Counted from the stretch's first letter, positions 8,974 through 17,788 are shown. The stretch is DNA of 64,000 nt from Roseospira visakhapatnamensis (GCF_014197915.1 NZ_JACIGK010000009.1:1-64000), one strand, 5' to 3'. Notes: generated from the sequence alone by a model not told the origin. Translations and numbers: made by a program.

Positions 8974-10361
8974 GAGGCGGCTCCGGTGCGATCCAGGCGT
9001 TTGCGAATGATGCCCTGGCGGCGCCGGGTCAGGGGGTGGTTCCAGACCAGCGCGATCACCCCCAGCTTCAGGGCCACGGGCACCAGGGCGTACAGGGTCA
9101 CCAGCATGCCCAGCGCCAGAGGCGTCTGGGTGGCGGCCTCGGTGTCCAGGCCGGCGGCGTCCAGGATCGGGAAGGCCAGGCCCACCGCCAGCGCCAGCGC
9201 CCCCTTGGTGCCCATGCCCCAGAGGGCGAAGAAGACACCCTCGCGGCGATGTCCGGTGCGCAGCGCGTCCAGGTCGATGACATCGGCCTGCATGGCCGGC
9301 GGCAACGCCAGGTCCGCGCCCAGGGCGGCGCCGGTCAGCAGGCAGATAACGGCGAAGGCGGCCACCCCGGCCGTCCCGGGGTCCAGCAGCGGCACCCAGA
9401 CGAAGGCCGCGCAGGCCAGAGCCATGGCGGCGGCCCAGGCGCGATGCTTGCTCCAGGCGCGGCTGAGCGCCAGCCAGCCGGGAATGGCCGCCACGGCGGC
9501 GACGAAGTACAGCAGGATCAGCGCGTCACGGGTCCCGGCGTCCACCTGGAGGCCATGCTGAAGGTACAGGGGGAACAGCACCGCCGGCAGCCCGCCGGCC
9601 AGGCCGTTCAGCACCCAGGCCGCCAGCAGCCGCAGGAACGGGCGGTTGCCCAGCACCGCGCGCGCCTGACCCCAGGGCGAGGCCCCCAGCCGCGTCGGCG
9701 GCGGGCGGTCCGGCGCCGGCTCCGGCACCCGCGCCAGCAGGAGCACGATGGCCGGCGTCCCCAGGGCCACGGCGGCGACGGCGACCAGCGCCAGGCCGGC
9801 CTGCTCCGCCCACCCCAGCGCCGAGGCGAGCGCCGGCATGGCGGCGGCCACCAGGATGCCGACGATCATCAGGCCCTCGCGCCAGCCGGTGATGCGCGCG
9901 CGCTCGTGGTAGTCCCCGGACAGTTCGGCGCCCCAGGCGGTGTAGGGCACGTTGACGAGAGTCCAGCCGAGGTACAGCACCAGGGTCCACAGCATCAGGT
10001 GACCCAGGCCGGCGCCCTCCGGCGGCAGGAACAGCATCAGCAGCGCCGGCGCCGCCATCAGCCCGCCCAGCGCCACCCAGGGCTTGCGCCGGCCCCAGCG
10101 GGTGGGCCAGCGATCGCTCAGCAGGCCCACCAGCGGATCGGTCACGCCATCCACCAGCCGCGCCAGCAGCAGCACGCCGCCCACGGCCGCCAGACCGAGC
10201 CCCAGCGTCTCGGCGTAGAGCGTCGGCAGGAACACGAACACCGGGATGGTGGGCATGGCCAGCGCCAGCCCGGGCAGGCCATAGAGCGTCACCGTGCGAC
10301 GCCAGGACGGCGACCGCGCGACCCGGTCGCCGGGCGCGGCGATGGCCGGCGGCGGCGTCAC
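8967..10361 (-). CDS. MFS transporter, GPH (sugar/cation symporter) type
   Basis: Twelve-helix inner-membrane transporter of the glycoside-pentoside-hexuronide:cation symporter branch (MFS_2). The loop LVDGVTDPLVGLLSD followed by RWGRRKPW after the second helix is the family signature. I chose the GTG at 10361, which overlaps the upstream methyltransferase stop as GTGA; an upstream ATG would run deep into that gene. Length 464 aa. The substrate is unknown. In this operon, with lipid-modifying enzymes, it may move something other than a sugar. Transcribed with the genes on either side. Confidence 0.87.
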   Translation of the reverse strand: MTPPPAIAAPGDRVARSPSWRRTVTLYGLPGLALAMPTIPVFVFLPTLYAETLGLGLAAVGGVLLLARLVDGVTDPLVGLLSDRWPTRWGRRKPWVALGGLMAAPALLMLFLPPEGAGLGHLMLWTLVLYLGWTLVNVPYTAWGAELSGDYHERARITGWREGLMIVGILVAAAMPALASALGWAEQAGLALVAVAAVALGTPAIVLLLARVPEPAPDRPPPTRLGASPWGQARAVLGNRPFLRLLAAWVLNGLAGGLPAVLFPLYLQHGLQVDAGTRDALILLYFVAAVAAIPGWLALSRAWSKHRAWAAAMALACAAFVWVPLLDPGTAGVAAFAVICLLTGAALGADLALPPAMQADVIDLDALRTGHRREGVFFALWGMGTKGALALAVGLAFPILDAAGLDTEAATQTPLALGMLVTLYALVPVALKLGVIALVWNHPLTRRRQGIIRKRLDRTGAASC

Positions 10362-11743
10362 GGCCGCGCCGCCGCGATCTGCACCACATCGATGGCGCCG
10401 CTTTCGAAGCCCACCTTGCAGTAGCCCAGGTAGTAGGTCCACAGGCGCCGGAAGCGCTCGTCGAAGCCTCGCCCGCCGTCCAGGATCCCGGGCCAGGCCG
10501 TCAGGAACGCGTCACGCCACAGACCCAGGGTGCGGGCATAGTCGGCGCCGAAGGCCAGCCGCTCGCCCACCGTCAACCCGGCCGCCGTCAGCCCCTCGGC
10601 GAGGTGGCGGGTGGTCGGCAGCATGCCGCCCGGGAACACGTGGGTCTGGATGAAATCGGGGTAGGCGCGGTATTCCTCGAAACGGTCCTCGGCGATGGTG
10701 ATCACCTGAAGGCCGGCCCGCCCACCAGATCGTAGGCAGGCGCCGAGACGCTCGAAGAACAGCGGCCAATGCTCCTGGCCCACCGCCTCGAACATCTCGA
10801 TGGAGGCGACGGCGTCGAAGGTGCCGGTGACGTCCCGGTAGTCCTGCAACCGCAGGTCAACGCGGTCCGACAGGCCGGCGGCGGCGATGCGGCCCCGCGC
10901 CCAGTCCAGTTGCTCGCGCGACAGCGTCAGACCGGTGACGTGGCATCCGAACTCCCGGGCGGCGATCTCGGCGAAGCCCCCCCAGCCGCAACCGATCTCC
11001 AGCACCCGTTGCCCGGGCGTCAGGTCCAGGGTCCGGCACAGGCGGCGGATCTTGGCTGTCTGGGCGTCCTCCAGGCGCTGGTCGGGGGTCTCCCACAGGG
11101 CCGCCGAATAGGTCATGGACGGGTCCAGCCACGCGGCGTAGAAGTCGTTCCCCAGGTCGTAATGGTAGGCAATGTTGCGGCGGCTGCCGTCGCGGGTGTT
11201 GGCATTGCGGCGATGGTTGCGGCCGCGCAGCCAGTGGCTCAGGGCCGCGCCCGTGCGTCCCACGGAGATGCCGTCGTTGTTGGCCGCCGCCAGGTGCAAC
11301 ACGGCCTCCAGGTCGGGCGTATCCCAGAGGCCATCCACGTACGCCTCGCCGAAGCCCACCGCGCCCCCCAGCACCAGCCGGCGCGCGGCCCGGGGATCCC
11401 GCAGGATCACCGCCGCCTCGGGACCGGGGGCCGCGCCCTCGAACACGCGTTCGGACCGATCCGGACGGATCAGGGTCAGACGCCCGCGCCGCAACCGCCC
11501 CAGCAGCAGATTGAGGCCCGCCAGGGACAGGGCATCGGCGCCGGGCGGGGTCCAGGTCCGCCGCCGCGAGGAACGGGGCGCGGCCGGCCCGGCGATCGGC
11601 GTCGACGGCGACTCGCGGCCGGCGGACGGCCCCTCCGCCAGGGCCAGCCTCAGGGCGTGGTCGGATCGCGGCACGCGAGCGGACTCGGACCACGATGCCG
11701 GGGTGGACTCGGAATCGGACGCGGGCACTGAACGGTCGGACAT
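10358..11743 (-). CDS. Cyclopropane-fatty-acid-synthase-type methyltransferase
   Basis: SAM-dependent methyltransferase of the Cfa family, which modifies unsaturated acyl chains of membrane phospholipids. The SAM-binding motif I, VLEIGCGWGGFAE, is at about residues 245-257. Further family motifs are the N-terminal AYHYDLGNDFYAAWLD region, THVFPGGMLP and the C-terminal YYLGYCKVGFESG. The first 65 residues are low-complexity and Ser/Arg-rich. Start ATG 11743; 461 aa. In Rhodobacter the Cfa homologue beside rpoE-chrR is linked to furan or methylated fatty acids made under singlet-oxygen stress, so this enzyme may make those rather than plain cyclopropane acids. Confidence 0.9.
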   Translation of the reverse strand: MSDRSVPASDSESTPASWSESARVPRSDHALRLALAEGPSAGRESPSTPIAGPAAPRSSRRRTWTPPGADALSLAGLNLLLGRLRRGRLTLIRPDRSERVFEGAAPGPEAAVILRDPRAARRLVLGGAVGFGEAYVDGLWDTPDLEAVLHLAAANNDGISVGRTGAALSHWLRGRNHRRNANTRDGSRRNIAYHYDLGNDFYAAWLDPSMTYSAALWETPDQRLEDAQTAKIRRLCRTLDLTPGQRVLEIGCGWGGFAEIAAREFGCHVTGLTLSREQLDWARGRIAAAGLSDRVDLRLQDYRDVTGTFDAVASIEMFEAVGQEHWPLFFERLGACLRSGGRAGLQVITIAEDRFEEYRAYPDFIQTHVFPGGMLPTTRHLAEGLTAAGLTVGERLAFGADYARTLGLWRDAFLTAWPGILDGGRGFDERFRRLWTYYLGYCKVGFESGAIDVVQIAAARP

Positions 11744-11820
11744 CGGCGCGAGATCCTCGTGTGTCTTGATCCGGGGGGCACCCCCGCGACCGGGGGGCGG
11801 ACGGCAGCCGGGGGCCGTGC

Positions 11821-12651
11821 TCAGGACGGCGCGGTCACGCGCGGCGTCCCGACGCCGTCGGCCGGCCGCACCACGGTCACCAGATCCGCCGGCGCGGTCC
11901 CCCGGGGCCGCAGGCGCATTCCCTTGGCGAACAGCTTCAGAGCCTCCCAGTGGATGCCGGCCATGACCTTCACGGTCATCAACGGATGGCGGGCGACGGC
12001 AGCGGCCAGCGCACGGTCGGTCAGGGGGGCGCGATCCCCGGTGAACGAGGCCACCAGGATGGTCCCCTCGGCGTCGGTCTGGCGGATGACCACGCTCACC
12101 GTCTCCGCCGGCGGGCGGATGCGGAAGTGGTAGGTGGTCTCCATCTCCATGAACGGCGAGACGTACATGCGCTTGTCGCAGGTCTGGCGGACCACCGGGG
12201 CGTGGCCGTCGGCGTCGGCGACCGGAATCAGGTAGCAGTGGCGATCCCCGAAGGTGTTGTTGACCTCGTGCAGCACGGCGCCCAGGCGGCCGTCCGGGTG
12301 GTGGCAGAAGTAGACGGTCAGCGGATTGAAGACGTAACCCCACAGGCGCGGATAGCAGAGCACGCGGATCGGCCCGCCCCCCAGGTCCAGCCCCGCGCGC
12401 GCCAGTTCCGCCTCGACCCAGGGCCGCAGCGGCGCGCCGTCGCCGGGGCCGTGGTCGCGGTCGTGGAAGCTGACGGGCGCGAACCGGTTGTGGGCGAACC
12501 AGCGCAGGCGCCGGCTCATGTCCGGCAGATCGTCCAGGTCCAGGAGGGCCGAGAACACCCGGTAGTCCAGGCGATGCCGGCGCGGCCGCAGGCGCCGATG
12601 CATCACCGCGCCGCGATAGAGGGCGGAGGCCCCGTCGACGCCCCCGCTCAT
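11821..12651 (-). CDS. DUF1365 family protein
   Basis: Member of DUF1365, function unknown. Recognisable stretches are YRGAVMHRRLRP at the N-terminus, LCYPRLWGYVFNPLTVYFC (about 98-116), and LHEVNNTFGDRHCY. The family is almost always found between an FAD-dependent amine oxidoreductase and a Cfa-type methyltransferase, exactly as here. This suggests it takes part in the same fatty-acid modification. The start ATG overlaps the oxidoreductase stop by four bases; a 77-base gap precedes the methyltransferase. Confidence 0.9.
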   Translation of the reverse strand: MSGGVDGASALYRGAVMHRRLRPRRHRLDYRVFSALLDLDDLPDMSRRLRWFAHNRFAPVSFHDRDHGPGDGAPLRPWVEAELARAGLDLGGGPIRVLCYPRLWGYVFNPLTVYFCHHPDGRLGAVLHEVNNTFGDRHCYLIPVADADGHAPVVRQTCDKRMYVSPFMEMETTYHFRIRPPAETVSVVIRQTDAEGTILVASFTGDRAPLTDRALAAAVARHPLMTVKVMAGIHWEALKLFAKGMRLRPRGTAPADLVTVVRPADGVGTPRVTAPS

Positions 12652-14072
12652 GCCGGGTCTCCCGGACCGGCGGGCGCGGCCACCGGACGGCCGGCCATCA
12701 TGTCGCCAACGACGATGCGCCCGTTCTCGTCGGGCACCTGCCAGGGCCGGCGCAGTCCCCCCAGGGCCTCGGCCACGGCCAGGCCGGCCTGGACGCCGTC
12801 CTCGTGGAAGCCCGACCCCATGTAGGCGCCGCAGAACCAGGTGTTGCGATGGCCCTGAAGGCGCCAGACCTGATGCTGCGCGGCCAGGGCCTCGCGGTCG
12901 AACAGGGGGTGGTCGTACAGGAACCCCCGGATCACCGTGTTCCGCGCGGGCTCGCGCGGTGGATTGAGGGTCACGAACAGCGGCGTGCGCTCGTCGATGC
13001 CCTGAAGCTTGTTCATCCAGTAGGTGACGCAGACCTGGCGGGTTCCCTCCGCGTCGCGGGTGCCCAGGAAGTTCCAGGCGGCCCAGGCCCGGCGAGCGCG
13101 AGGCATCAGCGACGCATCGGTATGCAGGATGGCCCTGTTGCGGGTATAGCGGAAACCTTGCAGGATGGTGCGCTCGCGATCATCGGCATCGCTCAGCAGG
13201 GCAAGCGCCTCGTCGGCGTGGCAGGCGAGCACGATGTCATCGGCCACATGCAGTTCGCCCCGCAGGTCCTCGATCATCACACTCCCGTTCGCGCGGCGAA
13301 TGGACATGATCTTGGTGTTCAGATGAATTCGGTCCGCGAAGGGGGCCGTCAGGCGGCGCACATACTCGCGGCTGCCGCCGGTCACGGTGCGCCAGTCGAT
13401 GCGGTCGCGCAGGCGCAGCAGGCCATGGTTCTCAAAAAAGCGGATGAAGGCCGCCGCCGGATAGGCGCGCATGTCGGCCGTGGGCGTGGACCAGATGGCC
13501 GCCCCCATGGGCAGCAAGTGGTCCTCGACGAAGGGCCTGCCGTAGCGATTGGCATCCAGGTACTCGCCCAGCGTCGTGACGCGCGCGCTCGGGTCGGCCA
13601 GGAAGGCCGGCGCCTCGCGGTAGAAGCGCAGCAGATCGCGCAGCATGGACCAGAAGCGCGGCCGGGCGATGTTCGCGGGCTGGGCGAACAGTCCGCCGAG
13701 GCCGCTGCCGGCGTATTCGAGGCGACCGTCGTCCAGGGACGCCGCGAAGCTCATGTCGCTGAGCTGGGTGGGCACCTGAAGATGATCGAACAGCGCCGTG
13801 AGGTTGGGGTAGTTGGCCGTGTTGTAGACGATGAAGCCGGTATCCACGGGAACCGGCCGGCCGTCCCGCCCCGGCGCCTCGACGGTATTGGAATGGCCGC
13901 CCACGTAGTCGCCGCGCTCGAACACCGTGACGTGATGGCGCTGGCTCAACAGCCAGGCCGCGGCCATGCCGGCGATCCCCGTGCCGATCACCGCGATGCG
14001 GCGTGGCCGTCCGGATGTGTCCCGCGCCCGGTCGTCGGCGGCCGGGCGAAGAGTGGGTGTGATGGCGGACAT
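12648..14072 (-). CDS. FAD-dependent amine-oxidase-like oxidoreductase
   Basis: NAD(P)/FAD-binding oxidoreductase of the amine oxidase superfamily. The Rossmann dinucleotide motif GTGIAG (about residues 30-35) is followed by an acidic FAD-ribose residue in VFERGDYVGGHSNT. A C-terminal FAD-contact region lies near FCGAYMGSGFHEDG. The ATG at 14072 is preferred because AGAGGAG lies nine bases upstream; 474 aa. It is the first gene of the operon diverging from rpoE. The reaction is unknown. Companions DUF1365 and the Cfa homologue suggest oxidation or desaturation of a membrane fatty acid. Confidence 0.88.
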   Translation of the reverse strand: MSAITPTLRPAADDRARDTSGRPRRIAVIGTGIAGMAAAWLLSQRHHVTVFERGDYVGGHSNTVEAPGRDGRPVPVDTGFIVYNTANYPNLTALFDHLQVPTQLSDMSFAASLDDGRLEYAGSGLGGLFAQPANIARPRFWSMLRDLLRFYREAPAFLADPSARVTTLGEYLDANRYGRPFVEDHLLPMGAAIWSTPTADMRAYPAAAFIRFFENHGLLRLRDRIDWRTVTGGSREYVRRLTAPFADRIHLNTKIMSIRRANGSVMIEDLRGELHVADDIVLACHADEALALLSDADDRERTILQGFRYTRNRAILHTDASLMPRARRAWAAWNFLGTRDAEGTRQVCVTYWMNKLQGIDERTPLFVTLNPPREPARNTVIRGFLYDHPLFDREALAAQHQVWRLQGHRNTWFCGAYMGSGFHEDGVQAGLAVAEALGGLRRPWQVPDENGRIVVGDMMAGRPVAAPAGPGDPA

Positions 14073-14180
14073 GGTCTGTTCGGCTCCTCTGCCGCTGGTC
14101 CCGAGCCTCGACGCGCGGAGATGCACGGCCCTGTGAGAATGGACGCGGCAACCGGAGCCGCGTCACGCTGGTCTGCGGTT

Positions 14181-14209
14181 CCCTACGCCCCGGACACCAG
14201 GGTGGATCA
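14181..14209 (-). promoter_or_regulatory. RpoE (ECF11-type) promoter candidate for the oxidoreductase operon
   Basis: Read on the minus strand, TGATCC (14209-14204), 17 bases, then GTAGGG (14186-14181). The -35 hexamer is identical to that of the rpoE promoter candidate at 14434, and the -10 resembles its GTAAGA. It would start transcription about 100 bases before the oxidoreductase ATG. Spacing is one base longer than in the divergent site and the -10 is weaker, so this is the less certain of the two. Confidence 0.55.
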
Positions 14210-14433
14210 CCGATCCGCCGCCGGTGCGCCCCGACACGCCGCCCCGGCCTCTTGTGGAGGCGGGACCGGCACCGCACATACGGTGGACCTGAAGCCCTTC
14301 ATTGGAATGACTCCATATCGCTCCAGACACCCCTCAAGAGAGAGGCTTGCCCCTCCGAACGGCGGAGTCGCGACACCGTGGGACAGCGATCCCTGTGCAA
14401 AGGGCGTAAAATCGCCGATTTTTCGAGTCTGCA

Positions 14434-14461
14434 TGATCCACCGACGCACCACGACGTAAGA
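14434..14461 (+). promoter_or_regulatory. RpoE autoregulatory promoter candidate
   Basis: TGATCC (14434-14439), 16 bases, then GTAAGA (14456-14461). As I recall, sigma factors of the Rhodobacter RpoE (ECF11) group use a TGATC-type -35 with a TAAGA-like -10. The site is about 115 bases upstream of the rpoE ATG and correctly oriented. This predicts that RpoE drives its own operon once ChrR releases it. Confidence 0.75.
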
Positions 14462-14575
14462 GAGGGCATGGATGAGCAGTGTCACCAGAGCGCCACACCC
14501 GGCATCCTCGTCGCGCGCAACCCGCCGCCGATGCACAGACCATGGCGTTTCGCGCGCCGGACCGGGGACAGGGCG

Positions 14576-15142
14576 ATGACGAGTGTCGCGGTGGAGGGAG
14601 AGGCCCTGGCCGATCTGGTGCTGGCCATCGCCCAGCGGCGCGACCAGTCGGCGTTCGTGGCCCTGTTCGAGCATTTCGCGCCCCGGGTGAAGGGATTCCT
14701 GATGCGACAGGGCGCGGCGGACACCGAGGCCGAGGATCTGGTTCAGGATGTCATGCTGACCGTGTGGCGCAAGGCATCCCAGTTCGATCCGGCCAAGGCC
14801 GCCGTCAGCACCTGGATCTTCACCATCGCCCGCAACCGGCGTATCGACGTCCTGCGCCGCGAGCGGCGTCCGGAGCCCGATGCCGACGACCCGTTGCTCG
14901 CCGGGGAGCCGGAGCCGTCGGCCGAGGCGCATCTGAGCGGCGCGCAGGTGCAGGCGCGGATGCGCGAGGCCATCGCCACCCTGCCGGCCGATCAGGCCCA
15001 GGTGGTGACGCTGTCCTTCTACGAGGACATGGCCCATTCCGAAATCGCCGAGCGGCTGGGCATCCCGCTCGGCACCGTGAAGTCCCGCCTTCGCCTGGCA
15101 TTCCGCAAGGTGAAGGCCCAGGTCGGAGACGCGTTCGCATGA
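14576..15142 (+). CDS. rpoE: ECF sigma factor, RpoE of the ChrR-partnered group
   Basis: Extracytoplasmic-function sigma factor. Sigma region 2 spans about residues 20-90 (LFEHFAPRVKGFLMR, then AEDLVQDVMLTVWRKA and STWIFTIARNRRIDVLRR). Region 4 spans about 125-180, with the helix-turn-helix HSEIAERLGIPLGTVKSRLRLA. The ATG at 14576 follows GGACAGGG; 188 aa. The stop overlaps the chrR ATG (ATGA). A ChrR anti-sigma partner with a full set of zinc ligands makes this an RpoE of the Rhodobacter singlet-oxygen type. It probably controls itself and the divergent oxidoreductase-cfa operon. Confidence 0.93.
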   Translation: MTSVAVEGEALADLVLAIAQRRDQSAFVALFEHFAPRVKGFLMRQGAADTEAEDLVQDVMLTVWRKASQFDPAKAAVSTWIFTIARNRRIDVLRRERRPEPDADDPLLAGEPEPSAEAHLSGAQVQARMREAIATLPADQAQVVTLSFYEDMAHSEIAERLGIPLGTVKSRLRLAFRKVKAQVGDAFA

Positions 15143-15825
15143 CCGTCAAACATCACCCCAGCGAGGCCGTTCTCTTTGCCTACGCCGCCGGCGGTCTGGG
15201 GGAGGGCCTGTCGCTGCTGGTCGCGGCGCACCTGTCCTTCTGTCCGTCGTGCCGCCGGTCGGTGGCCGAGGCCGAGGCCGTGGGCGGCGTGATGATGGAG
15301 GAGATCGCGCCCGTCGCGGTGCGGCCCGACAGCCTGGACCGCGTGCTCGCCAACCTGGATGGCGCGCCCGTCCCGAATCGGGCCGCGACGCCGGCGCCAC
15401 CGCGACCCACGCCCGCCAGCGCGGCCAGGAGCACGGACACGCCCCCCCTGCCCTCGGTGCTGAGTGCCTATGTCGGCGATCTGTCCGGCGCCCGCTGGCA
15501 GTGGGTGGCGCCGGGCGTCCGCCAGCTTGATCTGGTGCACCGGGCCCAGGGGCGCGACTCCGCCAAGCTGCTGCGCATCGCGCCGGGACGCGTGCTGCCC
15601 CATCACGGCCATGCCGGCCTGGAGATGACGGTGGTCCTGAGCGGCTCGTTCACCGACGAGCAGGGGCGGTTCACGCGCGGCGATCTCGCCGAACTCGACA
15701 GTGACGCGCAGCATCAGCCCATCGCCGATTCCGGCGAGGACTGCATCTGCCTGATCGGCACGGACGCGCCGCTGCGGTTTTCCGGCCTGGTGCCTCGCAT
15801 GATGGCGCCGATGCTCGGGTTCTAG
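15139..15825 (+). CDS. chrR: ChrR-type zinc anti-sigma factor
   Basis: Zinc-binding anti-sigma factor that holds RpoE inactive until singlet oxygen or organic peroxide triggers its release. The N-terminal anti-sigma domain has His6, His31, Cys35 and Cys38, the same four positions as the zinc site of Rhodobacter sphaeroides ChrR. The C-terminal cupin domain has His156, His158, Glu162 and His192; their spacing (2, 4, 30) equals that of the Rhodobacter cupin site. A Pro/Ala-rich linker (about 75-105) is somewhat longer, shifting the cupin by 15 residues. 228 aa; start overlaps the rpoE stop. Confidence 0.94.
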   Translation: MTVKHHPSEAVLFAYAAGGLGEGLSLLVAAHLSFCPSCRRSVAEAEAVGGVMMEEIAPVAVRPDSLDRVLANLDGAPVPNRAATPAPPRPTPASAARSTDTPPLPSVLSAYVGDLSGARWQWVAPGVRQLDLVHRAQGRDSAKLLRIAPGRVLPHHGHAGLEMTVVLSGSFTDEQGRFTRGDLAELDSDAQHQPIADSGEDCICLIGTDAPLRFSGLVPRMMAPMLGF

Positions 15826-15840
15826 GTCTGGCCGGCGAGA

Positions 15841-16167
15841 TCATGGCGCCTGTCCGTCGACATAGGTGGCTCCCGAGCCGTCCCGTACCCCGTTGACCAC
15901 ACGGCGAACCGCCTCGCGGACCGCGCCCGCCTCGGCCATCCCCTCGTCCACCATGATCAACTCCGCGTAGTTGTCGACGGCGCCCAAGGCGTTCATCAGG
16001 TCGTGTCGCACGGTCCGGATCCGGCCGTCCGACGCGGCGCCTTCCATGACCTCGAACAGTTCGTCCGCCTCAATCATGCGGCGGCTCACGACGGCGGCGT
16101 CCTCGGCCGCCGGGCTGTCATGGGCGGCGACGACAAGAGCTTCCACGCACACCCGCAGGGCGGCCAT
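15841..16167 (-). CDS. Small DHp-like (histidine-kinase dimerisation-like) protein
   Basis: A 108-aa alpha-helical protein with no close family that I recognise. The stretch VRHDLMNALGAVDNYAELI near residue 55 resembles the H-box of histidine kinase dimerisation domains (H-D/E-L-x-N/T-x-L-x-A-I-x-x-Y-x-E), with its likely phospho-acceptor His. No ATP-binding domain follows, so it would have to receive phosphate from another kinase. I chose the ATG at 16167, with GGAGGA upstream, just past the REC-EAL stop; a start at 16233 would overlap that gene. It is last in a signalling operon and may act as a phosphotransfer shuttle (inference). Confidence 0.6.
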   Translation of the reverse strand: MAALRVCVEALVVAAHDSPAAEDAAVVSRRMIEADELFEVMEGAASDGRIRTVRHDLMNALGAVDNYAELIMVDEGMAEAGAVREAVRRVVNGVRDGSGATYVDGQAP

Positions 16168-16175
16168 GGCCTCGC

Positions 16176-17396
16176 TCAGTCCTCCGCCGTCGGCGGATCC
16201 TTCGGCTGCTTGTTCGCCCACATGCCCCTCCACGTCTCAAGGTGTTCGGCGTCCATCGGCCGGGCGAAGTAGTAGCCCTGACCCTCGTCACAACTCATGC
16301 CGCGCAGAATCTCGGCCTGGGCCTCGGTCTCGATGCCCTCGGCGACGGTGGTGGCGTTCAGCGTCTGCCCCAGGGTGACCATCAGCCGCACGATCTGGTC
16401 GGAGCGCGGATCGTCCTCCAGCGTGGCGACGAAGGTCTGATCGATCTTGATCTCGTTGACCGGCATGCGCTGGAGATGCATCAGCGAGGAATGCCCGGTG
16501 CCGAAGTCATCCAGGGAGACCGTGAAGCCGCGAATGCGCAGCCCGGTCAGAATCCGTTCCACCCGATCGGGGTTCTGCAAGGAAGCGGTCTCGGTCAGTT
16601 CCAGCACGAAGTCGTGGGGACTCAACCCGGTCCCCCGCAGGGTATCCGTCAGCCGCTGCGGCAGCCGTTCGTCGGCCAGGCACAGCGCCGACATATTGAC
16701 GGCGCAGCGCGCCCCCGCCCCCCGCCAGGACGACGCCTGGCTGACGGCCCGCGCCACCACGTGGGTCAGAAGCTGGAGCGACAGGCTCTCGTCCCGCTCC
16801 ACGACCGGCACGAACTGACCCGGCGGAATCGCGGTGCCGTTCGCCGACCAGCGGGCCAGGGCCTCCACCCCCCGGTAGGCCATGGACTTCAGACAGATCT
16901 TCGGCTGGTAGACGAGGTTGATCAGGCCGTCGTCGAGAGCCTCGCGCACGGCCGTCGGGGTCAGGGCGGGTCCCTCGGACTCGAAGGCACGCAGGGCCTG
17001 GGTCAGGTCATCCATGGTGACCGGCTTGGGCAGCGGCGTGAGCATGCGCACGCCCAGGCGACCGCCGACCCGATGGGCCGATCGCAACACCTCGGGATCA
17101 CAACTGCTGGTCAGGGTCACCGCCGCGTCGGCGCAGCGCGGCGCCAGTTCCGACAACACCGCCAGGCCATCCATGTCCGGGAAGGACAGATCCAGGAAAA
17201 TGAGATGGGGAACGAAGCTGGACAGCGCCGCCAGCGCCCGGTCCGGACTGTCCACCGCCAGCGCCACCCATCCGGCGCGCCCGGCGACCCGCAGGAAAAA
17301 GGAGCGAAACGCGTCGTCGTCATCGACCACCATGACCCGCAAGCGGTCGTCGCGCGCGGTGGACGACGGGACGGGGTGGGGGGGCTGCTGAGTCAT
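16176..17396 (-). CDS. REC-EAL response regulator (c-di-GMP phosphodiesterase candidate)
   Basis: An N-terminal receiver (about 20-135) has the acidic pocket DDDD at 25-28, phospho-acceptor Asp69 in FLDLSFPDMDG and Lys124. The EAL domain (about 145-395) has the E-A-L motif at 178-180, VNMSA, LELTET, DDFGTGHSSL and EIKID, so the catalytic and metal residues look complete. Such enzymes hydrolyse c-di-GMP to pGpG, here probably under control of receiver phosphorylation. The start overlaps the stop of the upstream response regulator (ATGA). The likely kinase is the hybrid sensor at 17974-21174. Confidence 0.9.
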   Translation of the reverse strand: MTQQPPHPVPSSTARDDRLRVMVVDDDDAFRSFFLRVAGRAGWVALAVDSPDRALAALSSFVPHLIFLDLSFPDMDGLAVLSELAPRCADAAVTLTSSCDPEVLRSAHRVGGRLGVRMLTPLPKPVTMDDLTQALRAFESEGPALTPTAVREALDDGLINLVYQPKICLKSMAYRGVEALARWSANGTAIPPGQFVPVVERDESLSLQLLTHVVARAVSQASSWRGAGARCAVNMSALCLADERLPQRLTDTLRGTGLSPHDFVLELTETASLQNPDRVERILTGLRIRGFTVSLDDFGTGHSSLMHLQRMPVNEIKIDQTFVATLEDDPRSDQIVRLMVTLGQTLNATTVAEGIETEAQAEILRGMSCDEGQGYYFARPMDAEHLETWRGMWANKQPKDPPTAED

Positions 17397-17788
17397 GACC
17401 CCGGTCCCTTCGCGTCAGCCGGCGCGGCCTCCATGGCCGCGCCGATCTTTCCCAACAACACGGTCAGGTCCACGGGCTTGACGGCGAAGTCGATGCATCC
17501 CGCGTCGAGGGCCGAGTTGCGATCCTCCACCAGGGCATGCGCCGTCAGGGCGATCACCGGAATGGCCGCCGTGCCCGGGTCGGCCTTGATCCGACGCGTG
17601 GCCTCCAGTCCGTCGAAATCGGGCAAGCCGATGTCCATCAAGACCACGGCCGGCATGATCTCCCCGGCCTTCTCCACGGCCTCGGCCCCCGTGGCCGCCG
17701 TGGTGACCGTGTACCCCCGTCGTGTCAGCAGACGGGACAGCGCCCGGGCGTTATCAACATTGTCTTCCACCAGCAGCACATTCGTCAT
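17393..17788 (-). CDS. Single-domain response regulator
   Basis: CheY/DivK-like receiver with no output domain, 131 aa. The acidic pocket is VLLVEDN at residues 4-10. The phospho-acceptor is Asp52 in VLMDIGLPDFDG. The conserved Thr/Lys residues appear in VIALTAHAL and AVKPVD. Start ATG 17788 with GGAAGAAG upstream; an earlier in-frame ATG would add 11 residues. It resembles DivK-type phosphorelay intermediates. It overlaps the REC-EAL gene by four bases and is separated from the hybrid kinase by a 185-base, partly AT-rich gap that holds a short direct repeat (ATTTTCGTCC, twice) near 17910-17937. Confidence 0.92.
   Translation of the reverse strand: MTNVLLVEDNVDNARALSRLLTRRGYTVTTAATGAEAVEKAGEIMPAVVLMDIGLPDFDGLEATRRIKADPGTAAIPVIALTAHALVEDRNSALDAGCIDFAVKPVDLTVLLGKIGAAMEAAPADAKGPGS

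Noticed and set aside
10358-12343. A 661-aa reading of the cfa-type gene
   Set aside because: The extra 200 N-terminal residues overlap DUF1365 in another frame and are low complexity; ATG 11743 gives the family-sized protein.
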